The position numbers were made by a program, and so were the translations under genes. Positions 8,372 through 17,222 of a stretch of DNA of 64,000 nt are shown here, one piece after another (within the stretch, counting starts at the first letter, position 1; every line of letters starts with the position of its first letter). The stretch lies in the NCBI GenBank assembly GCA_046349595.1, contig JAXMCA010000001.1, forward strand, positions 186,001 through 250,000, written 5' to 3'. Below the pieces are notes generated by a model. That model had not been told where the DNA came from, did not search any database, and was given only the letters and a program-made list of their open reading frames with translations. Origin of the DNA: JACRLW01 sp046349595. GTDB taxonomy: Bacteria > Planctomycetota > UBA1135 > UBA2386.

Positions 8372-9411
8372 CGGAGCTCTTCCTCGTGCCCAAGGCCCTG
8401 CTGTGGATGGTCGCGGTGCCGGCGCTGTGGGTGCTCCTCGCGTGGCGCGACCGTCGTCGCACGCGTGCCGTGACCCGACTGTGCGGACCGCGTGAGCGCC
8501 GGCTCGCGGCAGAGGTCGATCCGCGGCGGCGCCGGCTCTCGATCCTGCTGAGGACCCTGGCCTGCGCCGCGCTGGTGCTCAGCTTCGCGCAACCGATCGC
8601 GGGCGACGACGCGCTGCGCGTGGACACACGGGGCGCGGACCTCGTCGTGTGCCTCGATGTCTCTCGCTCGATGTACGCACGCGACATGGACCCCGATCGC
8701 CTGCGCGCGGCGCGCCGCGAGATCCGTGCGCTGACCGAACGTGCGCACGAGGATCGTTTCGCGCTCGTGGTGTTCGCCGGCGAGGCCCGCGTCGCGGTGC
8801 CACTGACCACCGACGTCGCCGCCTTCCTCGACTTCGTCGAGCGAGCGGATCCGCTGTCGGTGCAAATGGGTGGAACCGATCTCGGTGCGGCGCTCGACCT
8901 CGCCATGCGCTCGCTGGAACACCGCGGCGATCGCTACGGTGCGATCCTCCTGCTCACCGACGGCGAGGATCCTCTGGATCGCGGACTCGTGGCGGCACAG
9001 CGCTGCGCGAAGGCGGGTCTGTGCGTGCACTGCGTGGGCTTCGGCACCGAGCGCGGCAGCCGCATCACCCTCGACGACGGCAAGGGCGGCGAGCGGTACC
9101 TGAAGGACGCGGCGGGCCAGGATGTCGTCTCCTCCTTGTCCCCTGCGGGGCTGCGACGCATCGCCGAGGCGACCGGTGGGAGCTACGTGGCCGCGGTCGA
9201 GCGGCCCCTGCCGCTGTGCGATCTCTACCAGCGACGCATCCTCGGTGCGGCGCGCAGCGCGCACCGCGATCCGAACGGCGACGCACGGGCCAACCGCTTC
9301 CAGATCCCGCTGTGCATCGCGGTGATCCTGCTGATGCTGCAGGCCTCGTTCAGCGGCGCAGCGCGGAGCAGGCCGCGCGCAGCGCACGGGGCAACGACGG
9401 CGCGAGCGTGA
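8368..9411 (+). CDS. batB: BatB-type membrane VWA domain protein
   Basis: A 347-residue paralogue of the preceding gene: membrane helices at about 6-25 and 58-75, a VWA domain with MIDAS CLDVSRSM (Asp97, Ser99, Ser101) and a TDGEDP motif, then a C-terminal helix (about 311-328). A Cys-containing loop (CAKAGLCVHC, about 212-221) is unusual for the family. The GTG at 8368 overlaps the BatA stop by 4 bases. The 3' end overlaps the convergent aldehyde dehydrogenase gene by 62 bases, which splits the Bat operon into two plus-strand blocks. Confidence 0.86.
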   Translation: MTELFLVPKALLWMVAVPALWVLLAWRDRRRTRAVTRLCGPRERRLAAEVDPRRRRLSILLRTLACAALVLSFAQPIAGDDALRVDTRGADLVVCLDVSRSMYARDMDPDRLRAARREIRALTERAHEDRFALVVFAGEARVAVPLTTDVAAFLDFVERADPLSVQMGGTDLGAALDLAMRSLEHRGDRYGAILLLTDGEDPLDRGLVAAQRCAKAGLCVHCVGFGTERGSRITLDDGKGGERYLKDAAGQDVVSSLSPAGLRRIAEATGGSYVAAVERPLPLCDLYQRRILGAARSAHRDPNGDARANRFQIPLCIAVILLMLQASFSGAARSRPRAAHGATTARA

Positions 9412-10840
9412 GCGTGAGGATGTGACGCAGCGTGTCGGCGGCGTGATGCACGCCTTCACGCCACGGCGGACGCGGCCACGCGACGGCCGGCGCACGCACC
9501 ACGGTCTTGAGCGGATCGGCGAGCAGGTAGGGGTCGTGTGCGAAACCGAGTCCGCTGCGGCGGTTCGCGCCCCAGGGTGCCGACATCCAGGCGAAGGCGA
9601 GCGCGCCGAAGCCGCAGACGGCGACGGTGCCGTGCGCCAGCGCGTCGACCGCCTCGTCGATCGCGGCGCGATCGCGACGCAGGCCGTCTCGCGCGACCAT
9701 CAGGTGCGCGACCAGTTCGCCCTCGAGACGCTGGTTGCAGAACCCGACCGCGCTGCGCAGGAAGGCGCACGGATCGCGATCACGCAGCGGGACCTCGAAG
9801 GCCAGTGGCCCGAAGCACTCGGTCCGGAACTCGGGCCGCTCGCTGTCCGGATCGACTGCTTCGATCAGCGTGAAGGGAAGGCGGTCGTCCTCGAGCGCGA
9901 CCGAGGGGACCGCGGCGGTCAGGCGCTCGACACAGCCGGGGTGCCATGCGCGCCGACGACGAGCGCCGCGGAGCGATGTGCGCAGCAGATCGAGGAACGC
10001 CTCACGTTGCGGCCAGGCGCGCGCGGTCACGATCACGCGGGGCGTCGCGCAGTTGAAACCGCCGTTGATGCACAGCATCGCGGTCAGTTCGTCGACCGTC
10101 GCGCGGAGCTCCGCGCCGGTGAAGCGGCCGGGCACGACGATCACCGGCGTGACGTTGCCGAGCTCGGCGGTGACGGTGACGTGTGGGCGCGATGCGAGGG
10201 TCTCGCGCACCCGTGCGAAGGTGGCGCGTGATCCGGTGAGGTGCACGTGTCCGATGGATGCGTCGCGCAGCAGACGCTCACCCTCCTCCGCGCCACCGCA
10301 CACGAAGCCGCAACCGAGGGCACGCAGCGGTGCGAACACCTGCTCGAAGAGCGGCAGCAGATGTCGGTGCAGCGGATGCAGCTTGACGAGGACCGACCGC
10401 TGTCCGCGCATCAGCGCGGTGAGCAGGTCGGCGATCGGGATCGAGGACAGGTTGCCCGCGCCGAGCACGAGGGCCGTGCCCTGCGGGGGGAGCGGCATGC
10501 GCTGCACGGGTCCGGGTCCGAGTCTCACGTCGCAGCGGTAGCCGCGGAACAGCAGGCGGTCGTAGGGCAGTGCCGGAAGCACGGAGAGCTCGCGCCGTCC
10601 GTGCATCGCGCGCACCGGACCCGGCAGCGGCGGCGGCGCGCCGCGCTCCAGCGCCGCCGTGCCGCGCACCGCGAGAGCGAGGGCCCGCGCGGCGGGGAGG
10701 GGACCCAGCGCGATCGCCTCGGCGAGTGCCGGGCCGACCGTCGCTCCGTCCTTCGCGACGGCGTCGAGTTCCGCCCATGCCATGGCCTGTCGACCGAGCA
10801 GGTCGAGGCACTCGCACAGGGACTCGTGCAGGGACGGCAT
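9350..10840 (-). CDS. Aldehyde dehydrogenase family protein (uncharacterised subgroup)
   Basis: A 496-residue protein with an ALDH fold: cofactor-site stretch VLGAGNLSSIPIADLL (about 130-145), then VHLTGSRATFARV, ELGNVTPVIVVPG, and CINGGFNCATPRVIV, where the Cys of NCATPR fits the catalytic position. The GAGNLSSIP segment is typical of a subgroup distinct from classical NAD-ALDHs and distantly like LuxC acyl reductases. It lies on the opposite strand inside the Bat operon, overlaps batB at its 3' end, and starts 41 bases from the divergent redoxin-monooxygenase gene across a perfect palindrome. Physiological substrate unknown; a fatty aldehyde is possible. Confidence 0.75.
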   Translation of the reverse strand: MPSLHESLCECLDLLGRQAMAWAELDAVAKDGATVGPALAEAIALGPLPAARALALAVRGTAALERGAPPPLPGPVRAMHGRRELSVLPALPYDRLLFRGYRCDVRLGPGPVQRMPLPPQGTALVLGAGNLSSIPIADLLTALMRGQRSVLVKLHPLHRHLLPLFEQVFAPLRALGCGFVCGGAEEGERLLRDASIGHVHLTGSRATFARVRETLASRPHVTVTAELGNVTPVIVVPGRFTGAELRATVDELTAMLCINGGFNCATPRVIVTARAWPQREAFLDLLRTSLRGARRRRAWHPGCVERLTAAVPSVALEDDRLPFTLIEAVDPDSERPEFRTECFGPLAFEVPLRDRDPCAFLRSAVGFCNQRLEGELVAHLMVARDGLRRDRAAIDEAVDALAHGTVAVCGFGALAFAWMSAPWGANRRSGLGFAHDPYLLADPLKTVVRAPAVAWPRPPWREGVHHAADTLRHILTLTLAPSLPRALRAACSALRR

Positions 10841-10850
10841 CCGGTTCCCA

Positions 10851-10875
10851 GGACCTTACGCGGCGCGTAAGGTCC
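10851..10875. promoter_or_regulatory. Perfect 12-bp palindrome in a divergent 41-bp intergenic region
   Basis: GGACCTTACGCG (10851-10862) and its exact complement CGCGTAAGGTCC (10864-10875) flank a single G. The palindrome lies 10 bases from the start of the minus-strand aldehyde dehydrogenase and 6 bases from the ATG of the plus-strand redoxin-monooxygenase. There is no T tract, and the site lies between two starts. An operator for a dimeric regulator, or a translational-control hairpin, is more likely than a terminator. Confidence 0.6.
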
Positions 10876-10881
10876 CTCGCC

Positions 10882-12675
10882 ATGGCCGTCGTATTGCGCG
10901 TCCTCGCCGTCGTGCTCCTGGTGTGCGGTGCGCTCCTGCCCGCCCAGGAGGCGCCGCCTGCGGTGCCGATCGGCAGCCTCGTCGACGACCTGTCCTTCCT
11001 CGACATCCGCACGCAGAGGCGACGTCTTTCGGACCTCGGACCGTGCGAGGCCGTCGTGCTGTTCTTCGTCAGCAAGGACTGCCCGATGGTCGGCCGCGTG
11101 ATGCCGAAGGTCGGGCGGCTGTGCTCGGAGTACGCGGAGCGGAAGGTCCAGTTCGTGGCGGTCGACGTCGGCCGCAGCGACACGGTCCGCGACATGGGCA
11201 CGCAGGCGATCCTCTTCGATCAGCCCTACCCCTTCGTCCGTGACGAGGGCTTCCGCGTCGCCCGCGCCCTGGGAGTGGATCGCACCACCGCCGTCGTGGT
11301 GCTCGATCGCGAACGGCGGATCCGCTACCGCGGGCGCGTCGACGATCAGGTGCTCTACGCCAACGTGAAGGAGGCGCCCGCACGGCAGGACCTGCGCGCG
11401 GCACTCGACGCGGTGCTCGGCGGCACCGATGTCGCCGTGACCGAGACGCCGATCGAGGGATGCCTGATCAGCTTCGGTCCGGCGGCCGAGCCGAGCGGGA
11501 AGCGCACCTGGCATCGCGATGTCGAGCCGATCGTGCAGCGGCGCTGTCAGGACTGCCATCACGAGGGCGGCATCGCGCCCTTTCCGTTGCTCGACTACGA
11601 CGACGCCGCCGACCACGCCGCGATGATCGGCGAGGTGGTGCGTCGCCAGCGGATGCCGCCGTGGCACGCGAGCGACGACTTCGGCGAGTTCCGCAACCAC
11701 CTTGCGCTGACGGCAGGGGAGCGCGAGATCGTCGAGGACTGGGTGCGCTCGGGTGCGCCGCGCGGCGATGCCGCCGACGCCCCGCCCGCCCGCAGCTTCC
11801 CCGAGGAACGCTGGCGCATCGGCGAACCAGACCTCGAGCTGAAGGCCACCACGCCGACGCGGCTGCCCGCCGACGGCATCGTGCCGTACTCGTACGTGAT
11901 CCTGCCGTACGTGTTCCGCGAGGACACCTGGGTCGAAGCGGTCGAGATCCTGCCCGAGAACGGGCGGGTCCTCCACCACGCCAATGTCGCCTGGTTCGAC
12001 CCCAAGACCGGCTTCTCGCAGGACGGCTTCATCACCGGCTTCGTGCCCGGCGGCGATCCGATGATGCTCGACCCCGGCACGGCGATGAAGATCCCCGCCG
12101 GCTCGCGGCTCGGGTTGCAGGCGCACTACGTGACGACCGGCAAGCCCGAGGTCGACCGCATCCACGTGGGACTGCGGTTCCCTCGCACCAAGGTCACCCG
12201 GGCCGCCGAGGTGCTGGTGGTCACCAACACGCGCTTCGTGATCCCACCGGGTGCCTTCGCTTTCCCCGTGGGTGCGCGGCGCCGCGTGAAGGTCGACTCG
12301 ACGATCATCGGTCTGTTCGCGCACATGCACCTGCGCGGGCGCGACATGACCTTCGTCGCGCACCCGCCCGCCGCCGAACCGACCACGCTCCTGATGATCC
12401 CCGACTACGACTTCGACTGGCAGCAGTCGTATCGCTTCCACGAGGGCAAGGTGAAGCTGGCGGCGGGGACCGTCGTCGAGGTGAAGGCGCATTTCGACAA
12501 CAGCACGCTCAATCCCTTCAATCCGGATCCCACGGCCGAGGTGCGCTTCGGCGAGCAGACCTTCGACGAGATGATGTACGGCTTCGTGTTCCTGACGCGC
12601 GACGGCGAGACGCTCGCACTCGACATCGACCCGAAGAACGGGCGGGTGCTGGCGGGAGATCGGACGCCGCGATGA
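10882..12675 (+). CDS. Redoxin - c-type haem - copper monooxygenase-like fusion, exported
   Basis: A 597-residue protein with a signal peptide (about 1-22). Residues about 30-185 form an AhpC/TSA-redoxin domain with one conserved cysteine (SKDCPMVG, Cys66). A planctomycete-style cytochrome domain follows with a CxxCH haem site (CQDCHHEGG, Cys222, Cys225, His226) and a likely Met ligand (RMPPWH). The C-terminal half is like copper type II, ascorbate-dependent monooxygenases, with His pairs at HHANVAWF (365-366), LQAHYVTT (415) and HMHLRG (481, 483). It is probably a periplasmic electron-transfer/oxygenase enzyme. It overlaps the BatC-like gene by 4 bases (ATGA), tying it to the second Bat block. 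Confidence 0.8.
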   Translation: MAVVLRVLAVVLLVCGALLPAQEAPPAVPIGSLVDDLSFLDIRTQRRRLSDLGPCEAVVLFFVSKDCPMVGRVMPKVGRLCSEYAERKVQFVAVDVGRSDTVRDMGTQAILFDQPYPFVRDEGFRVARALGVDRTTAVVVLDRERRIRYRGRVDDQVLYANVKEAPARQDLRAALDAVLGGTDVAVTETPIEGCLISFGPAAEPSGKRTWHRDVEPIVQRRCQDCHHEGGIAPFPLLDYDDAADHAAMIGEVVRRQRMPPWHASDDFGEFRNHLALTAGEREIVEDWVRSGAPRGDAADAPPARSFPEERWRIGEPDLELKATTPTRLPADGIVPYSYVILPYVFREDTWVEAVEILPENGRVLHHANVAWFDPKTGFSQDGFITGFVPGGDPMMLDPGTAMKIPAGSRLGLQAHYVTTGKPEVDRIHVGLRFPRTKVTRAAEVLVVTNTRFVIPPGAFAFPVGARRRVKVDSTIIGLFAHMHLRGRDMTFVAHPPAAEPTTLLMIPDYDFDWQQSYRFHEGKVKLAAGTVVEVKAHFDNSTLNPFNPDPTAEVRFGEQTFDEMMYGFVFLTRDGETLALDIDPKNGRVLAGDRTPR

Positions 12676-13406
12676 AGGGGCTGCTCGTCGCCACGGCACT
12701 GCTGCTCGTGCAGGACCAGGCCGATTTCGATGGCGCGGTCCGCGCCTACCGCGAGGCTCGCTTCGCCGACGCGCACGCCGCATTCGCGAGGCTGCGCGCC
12801 GATGCCGGGGATCGCGCGGCGCCCGAGCTGTCCTGGAACGACGCACTCGCGGCATTGCAGGCCGGGGACTTCCGCGCGGCGGAGACGGCCGCGGAACAGG
12901 CCGCGCTAAGGGGCGGCGTCCGCTTCGCGAAGTTGCGCGACTTCCTGCTCGGCAACACCGCCTTCGCCCGATGCGAACTCGCCGCGAAGCAGGCGACGGG
13001 TCCCGAGGCGGAGCCCTTCGCCTTCGACGTCGCGATCGCCTACGCGGAGACGGCGCGGCGGCAGTGGGAGCAGTGCGCGCTCGACGGGATCGAAGGTGCC
13101 GCCGCACGCCGCAACGTCGAGCGCGCGGTCGCCAAGGCCGACGTATTGAGGGCGGCGAAGCAGGCGATGATCGACAAGCGCAAGCACGACGCCCAGCCGC
13201 AGCAGAAGGAGATCGAGGCCGATCCGCAGAAGCCGCCGGAACTGGAACCGAAGGCGGACGAGGCGGCCACCGGGGTCGAGCCGAAACTCGCGCCGGAGAC
13301 GATCCAGGCCCTGCTCGATCGTCTTCAGCAGAAGGAGAAGGAGAAGGTGGAGCTGCGCCGCGCTCAGCACGGTGCAAGGAACGCGACGCTGGAGCGCGAT
13401 TGGTGA
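12672..13406 (+). CDS. BatC-like secreted helical/TPR protein
   Basis: A 244-residue protein with a short signal-like start (MKGLLVATALLLVQ), TPR-like units at about 18-90 (YREARFADAHAAF, ALQAGDFRAAETAA), and a charged Lys/Glu/Pro/Gln-rich tail from about 175, ending in a coiled-coil-like QQKEKEKVELRR. This matches the BatC position and build, a TPR protein between the VWA genes and BatD. It overlaps its neighbours by 4 bases on each side. It is probably an adaptor in the Bat complex. Confidence 0.72.
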   Translation: MKGLLVATALLLVQDQADFDGAVRAYREARFADAHAAFARLRADAGDRAAPELSWNDALAALQAGDFRAAETAAEQAALRGGVRFAKLRDFLLGNTAFARCELAAKQATGPEAEPFAFDVAIAYAETARRQWEQCALDGIEGAAARRNVERAVAKADVLRAAKQAMIDKRKHDAQPQQKEIEADPQKPPELEPKADEAATGVEPKLAPETIQALLDRLQQKEKEKVELRRAQHGARNATLERDW

Positions 13407-14812
13407 GCCTGCTCGGATCGCTGCTCACGCTCGCCGCACTGTGTTCGGCTCCGCAGGACGGCGATGCGGCGGGTGATCGCGGCTTCGTCGAGATGACCGT
13501 GGCGCGTTCCGAGGTCTACGTCGGGGAACGCTTCGTCGTGGTGGTCCGCTTCGGCATCGACCGCGAGTTCCTGCGCGACAAGGTCGTGCAACCCTTCCGA
13601 CGCAAGCTCGAGGTTCCCGTGCACCTCGCCGTGCCGTGGTTCGACGACCCGAAGGGCGCCGTGCGCTCGGCGGTCGCGGAGGCCGAGGGGGCCGCGCGCT
13701 TCGCGCTCTCGGGCGATGTGGGCTCGGCGAATCCGCTGCCCGATCGCGCCGTCGACGGACGTGCCTTCGCGGTCTTCGAGTACCGCCGTGCGTTCGTCGC
13801 GACCCCCGGTGACTCGATCGCGATCTCCGCGCCGAAGCTGCGCTTCGCCTACGCGACCGAATTCCGCGACAGCCTGCTCGGCGACCGCGTGCCGGTCGAT
13901 CGCCGTGAGGTCGAGATCGAAGGCAAGGCGACGAGTCTGCACGTCCTGCCCGTTCCCGAGAGCGGTCAGCCGGTGGACTTCGCCGGAGCGATCGGACGCT
14001 TCCGTCTCACGGCGAGCTGCGCGCAGACCACCGCGAGCGTCGGCGAGACGCTTCGACTGATCCTGCGCATCGACGGCGAGGGCGAATGGCGTGCGGTGTC
14101 CGCGCCGTCGCTCGGCACGCTGCCCGGCATGCACATGGTGGGACGCCTGCAGATCGACGATCCGACGGCGCAGGTCTTCGGCTACGACCTGATGGTCGAT
14201 CGCACCGACGTGACGGCGCTCCCCGCGGTCTCTCTGAGCTGCTTCGATCCCGCACCGCCCGGAGCTTTCCTGGTGGTGCGATCCGAGCCGATCGCGCTGC
14301 GCGTGCGCGGAGCGGGAGCCGTCGCCGCACCCGGCGACGGCATCGACGACGGGGGCGTGTACCTGCCGCGATCGTTCACCGGACCGCGTCGTGGCGCGCG
14401 TGCCTCGAGCGCAGCGCTCCTCTCGGCGCTGATCGCGCCCTCGGCGTGTGCCCTGATGTTGCTCGGCTGGCTGCGCGCGCGCGAACGAGCGGCGCGCGAC
14501 CTCGCCGGGATCCGCGCGCGCGGTGCCGCCGCGGCCTTCGCTGTGGCGCGACAGGGAGGCGACGTCACCGCGGCCTTCGCCGAGTACCTCGCCGCACACC
14601 TGCGCTGCAATGCGGCCGCGGTCGTCGCTGCGGATCTCGCCGACCGGCTGATCGCCTCGGGCATCGAGCGTGCCACCGCACAGCGCGCGGCGAGTTGGCT
14701 CGATGCCGCGGTCGCCGCGCGCTACGGAGCCGCGGCGGTCGACGTCTCGGTCGCCGCGTCGCTCGTCGAGGCCCTCGAACCGCAGTTCCAGCGCAGGGGG
14801 ACGCCGGCATGA
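13403..14812 (+). CDS. batD: BatD-like membrane protein
   Basis: A 469-residue protein with a signal peptide (about 1-17, ending CSAPQ), repeated Ig-like beta domains with the typical openings EVYVGERFVVVVRFG (about 37) and TTASVGETLRLILRI (about 210), a transmembrane helix at about 336-354, and a cytoplasmic helical tail. This is the BatD layout. It starts at a GTG overlapping the previous stop (GTGA at 13403) and overlaps BatE at 14809. Role inferred from the operon: a large periplasmic part of the Bat complex. Confidence 0.82.
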   Translation: MSLLGSLLTLAALCSAPQDGDAAGDRGFVEMTVARSEVYVGERFVVVVRFGIDREFLRDKVVQPFRRKLEVPVHLAVPWFDDPKGAVRSAVAEAEGAARFALSGDVGSANPLPDRAVDGRAFAVFEYRRAFVATPGDSIAISAPKLRFAYATEFRDSLLGDRVPVDRREVEIEGKATSLHVLPVPESGQPVDFAGAIGRFRLTASCAQTTASVGETLRLILRIDGEGEWRAVSAPSLGTLPGMHMVGRLQIDDPTAQVFGYDLMVDRTDVTALPAVSLSCFDPAPPGAFLVVRSEPIALRVRGAGAVAAPGDGIDDGGVYLPRSFTGPRRGARASSAALLSALIAPSACALMLLGWLRARERAARDLAGIRARGAAAAFAVARQGGDVTAAFAEYLAAHLRCNAAAVVAADLADRLIASGIERATAQRAASWLDAAVAARYGAAAVDVSVAASLVEALEPQFQRRGTPA

Positions 14813-15501
14813 GGCCCCTCTGCCTGCTGTTGACGCTGTCGCTCGTCGTCGCGCCGGCGCGCGGACAGGTCGCCGACGCGCAGCGGGAGTACGCCGCGGG
14901 CCGCTATGAGGCGGCTCGACGGGCGTGGGCCGGAGCGCTCGCGGATCCCGCGGTCGATGCGGTGGCGTTGCTCCTCGCGATGGGGAACTGCTCGATCCGC
15001 CTCGGACGGCACGCGGATGCGGTCCTCGACTACCGTCGCGCACTGCTGCGCGACCCCAGCGACACGGCGGCGCTCGACGGCCTCGCCCTCGCGGAGGCTC
15101 GGCTCGGTCGCGATCCGGCGCGTCCCTCGCTCCTCTCGGCGTGGGACGGCGACGGCGCGCTGGGGTGGAGCGTGCTCCTGCAGGCCGTCGGGTTCGGCGC
15201 CGCCGTCGTCCTCCGCCGTCGTCGCGGCGCGTGCTGGTCGGGTCTCGTGGTCGGTCTGCTCGGATTCGCGGTTGCGGCGCGACTGACGCTGGTCGCGTTC
15301 CTCCCGGCTCCCGCGACCGGGGTCGTGTTGCAGCCGGAGGTCCAACTGCGCTCGGACCCCGGGTCGGACGGGCCCGTGCTGGCACGGCTCCATGCCGGCG
15401 AGGTCGTCGAGGTCGTCGAGCGGAGCGGCCCGGATCTGCGGATCCGCGCGGTGGGCCTCGAGGGTTGGACCGCGACGAACGGCGTCGGGCTCGTCGATTG
15501 A
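14809..15501 (+). CDS. batE: BatE-like TPR and SH3 protein
   Basis: A 230-residue protein with a signal peptide (1-20, ending ARGQ), TPR units (AQREYAAGRYEAARRAW, then LRLGRHADAVLDYRRAL and its partner), two membrane segments at about 118-131 and 145-165, and a C-terminal bacterial SH3 domain (VLQPEVQLRSDPGSDG to GWTATNGVGLVD). This combination is typical of BatE. It is the last gene of the run, 30 bases before the Rrf2 gene, without a clear terminator. Confidence 0.82.
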   Translation: MRPLCLLLTLSLVVAPARGQVADAQREYAAGRYEAARRAWAGALADPAVDAVALLLAMGNCSIRLGRHADAVLDYRRALLRDPSDTAALDGLALAEARLGRDPARPSLLSAWDGDGALGWSVLLQAVGFGAAVVLRRRRGACWSGLVVGLLGFAVAARLTLVAFLPAPATGVVLQPEVQLRSDPGSDGPVLARLHAGEVVEVVERSGPDLRIRAVGLEGWTATNGVGLVD

Positions 15502-15531
15502 GGACCCCGAACGCGTAATCTGCGCGCCCGG

Positions 15532-15945
15532 ATGCTCCTCCCGCAGACGACGATCTACGCGCTCCGCGCCATGGCGGTCCTGGCCAATCTCGCTCCGGGT
15601 GAATCGATCCGCAGCCGCGAGCTGGCGCAGCGTGCCGACGCACCCGAGCCCTACATCTCGAAGGTGATGCGCAAGCTGGTGGTCGCCGGACTCGTCGATT
15701 CGCAGAAGGGGCACCACGGCGGTTTCCGTCTCGCGAAGGCGCCCGATCGCATTCCTCTCGACGAGATCCTGCGTGCGACCGACGTCGATTTCGAGAGTGG
15801 CCGCTGCGTGTTCCACTTCCGGGCCTGCGATGCCCGCAATCCCTGTCCACTCCACGACGCCTGGTCGTCGCTCCAGGACACGCTCGGTCGGTGGGGGAGC
15901 AGCTTCACGCTCGATGTGACGCGGGGCCGACCGCAGAAGAGCTGA
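15532..15945 (+). CDS. Rrf2-family transcription regulator with iron-sulfur cysteines
   Basis: A 137-residue winged-helix protein (helix-turn-helix about 27-60, wing about 60-68, KGHHGGFRLA). Three cysteines at 92, 99 and 105 (RCVFHFRAC, NPC) sit where IscR and NsrR hold their [2Fe-2S] or [4Fe-4S] cluster, with spacing close to C-x5-C-x5-C. It is therefore likely a redox, NO or Fe-S sensing repressor. It is close to the Bat operon end and to a cobalamin adenosyltransferase gene, but the targets are not clear from the sequence. Confidence 0.85.
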   Translation: MLLPQTTIYALRAMAVLANLAPGESIRSRELAQRADAPEPYISKVMRKLVVAGLVDSQKGHHGGFRLAKAPDRIPLDEILRATDVDFESGRCVFHFRACDARNPCPLHDAWSSLQDTLGRWGSSFTLDVTRGRPQKS

Positions 15946-16001
15946 GGGCCCTGCCCCGTGCTGGTTCATGTCGAGCGTCTCCTGCGGCATGATCCCAGGT
16001 C

Positions 16002-16601
16002 ATGCGCATCACCCGCGTCTACACGAGGACAGGCGACGGCGGCACGACCCGTCTGGTGGGCGGCCAGGAGGTGCGCAAGGACGATCCGCGCATCGAGGCC
16101 TACGGCACCGTCGACGAACTGAGCTGTGTGCTCGGTCTCGCGCGTACCTTCAACACGCGCAGCGAGGCGAAGCCGGAGGGCATCGCGGCGATCGACGCGG
16201 TGTTGCGTCGGGTGCAGAACGACCTGTTCAACGTGGGTGCGGATCTCGCGACGCGCGCAGCCGATCGCTGGCAGGGCATGTATCGGGTGGGCGATGCCGA
16301 CGTGAAGCGTCTCGAGGCCTGGTGCGATCGCTTCAACGAGGAGCTCGGTCCGCTCAAGGACTTCGTGCTCCCCGGCGGCGGACCGGTGGGGGCGTTCCTG
16401 CATCAGGCGCGCACGGTGTGCCGGCGTGCGGAGCGCGTGCTCGTAGCACTCATCGCGCTCGAGCCGGAGGTCGGCGAGGGTTGCCTGGTCTACCTGAACC
16501 GGCTGTCCGATCTGTTGTTCGTGCTCGCGCGATGGGCGGCGAAGGCACTCGGCGAGACCGAGTACCTCTGGGAGCGTGAGCCGTCGCCGCCGGCGTCCTG
16601 A
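16002..16601 (+). CDS. Cob(I)alamin adenosyltransferase, PduO type
   Basis: A 199-residue protein with the PduO/MMAB signature: TRTGDGGTTRLVGG (about 8-21), then AYGTVDELSCVLGLA (33-47), LPGGG (near 124), and the closing LNRLSDLLFVLARW. It transfers the 5'-deoxyadenosyl group of ATP to cob(I)alamin, making the cofactor for methylmalonyl-CoA mutase and related enzymes. Full length. It converges with the following minus-strand gene, with 5 bases between stops. A link to the neighbouring branched-chain dehydrogenase operon through propionyl-CoA/methylmalonyl-CoA is possible but only inferred. Confidence 0.93.
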   Translation: MRITRVYTRTGDGGTTRLVGGQEVRKDDPRIEAYGTVDELSCVLGLARTFNTRSEAKPEGIAAIDAVLRRVQNDLFNVGADLATRAADRWQGMYRVGDADVKRLEAWCDRFNEELGPLKDFVLPGGGPVGAFLHQARTVCRRAERVLVALIALEPEVGEGCLVYLNRLSDLLFVLARWAAKALGETEYLWEREPSPPAS

Positions 16602-16606
16602 TCGGA

Positions 16607-17179
16607 CTACTCGACGTCCGGAAGGTACGCGAGCGCTTCGTCGATCAGCGCCAGGGCACTGCGGATCGCCTCGCGGTAGCCTGCGGCGCGCTCCTCCGCG
16701 GCCGCAGCGACTGCAGCGCGCAGCATGCCTTCGAAGTCGGTCGTGTCGATCGGAACTTCGCTGACCGTGGGACGCGCGACGGGGATCGACTCGGGCCGGA
16801 AGGAGAACTCGTCGCGCTCCTCCTCTTCGACATCGGACTTGCGGCGGCGGGGAGCGGAGGGGCGCGCCGCCTCGATGCCGAGCAGCACCTTGGCCTGATG
16901 GAGGCTGCGGCCGCTGAGCGGGATGTCGCGCAGCCGCGCTTCGCCCTGGATGTCACGGAAGTCGACGTCGGGGTCGAGTCGCACCTTGTAGACGCAGAAC
17001 AGCGTGCCGATCTTCACGCCCGGGTAGCTCTGCATCAGCGAGGGGATCGACGCCTCCCAATCGTCGAGTCGTGCCGGGCTCGCCGGCACGCTGGGCTCGA
17101 CTCCGGATCGCTCCGTGTCGGAGGGCACCGCGGTGCGCTCGGCTGCGTCGTCTTCGAACATCGCAAACATGTCGGTCAT
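16607..17179 (-). CDS. Hypothetical protein at the end of the 2-oxoacid dehydrogenase operon
   Basis: A 190-residue acidic protein I do not recognise. Visible parts: a low-complexity N-terminus, a core (about 40-105) with SLMQSYPGVKIGTLFCVYKVRL and ARLRDIPLSGRSLHQAKVLLG, a charged linker (RRRKSDVEEEERDEF), and a helical C-terminus rich in Ala/Glu. No signal peptide or membrane segment. It starts 43 bases after the E3 stop on the same strand, so it could be the last gene of that operon. Confidence 0.55.
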   Translation of the reverse strand: MTDMFAMFEDDAAERTAVPSDTERSGVEPSVPASPARLDDWEASIPSLMQSYPGVKIGTLFCVYKVRLDPDVDFRDIQGEARLRDIPLSGRSLHQAKVLLGIEAARPSAPRRRKSDVEEEERDEFSFRPESIPVARPTVSEVPIDTTDFEGMLRAAVAAAAEERAAGYREAIRSALALIDEALAYLPDVE

Positions 17180-17222
17180 CAGTCGTTCGCTCCTGCGGTC
17201 GGTCGTGCCGACCGCGGGCTCA

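Noticed and set aside
9350..10840. LuxC-type luminescence fatty-acid reductase
   Set aside because: The ALDH fold is clear, but no lux genes are near and the GAGNLSSIP motif fits a broader, uncharacterised ALDH subgroup.
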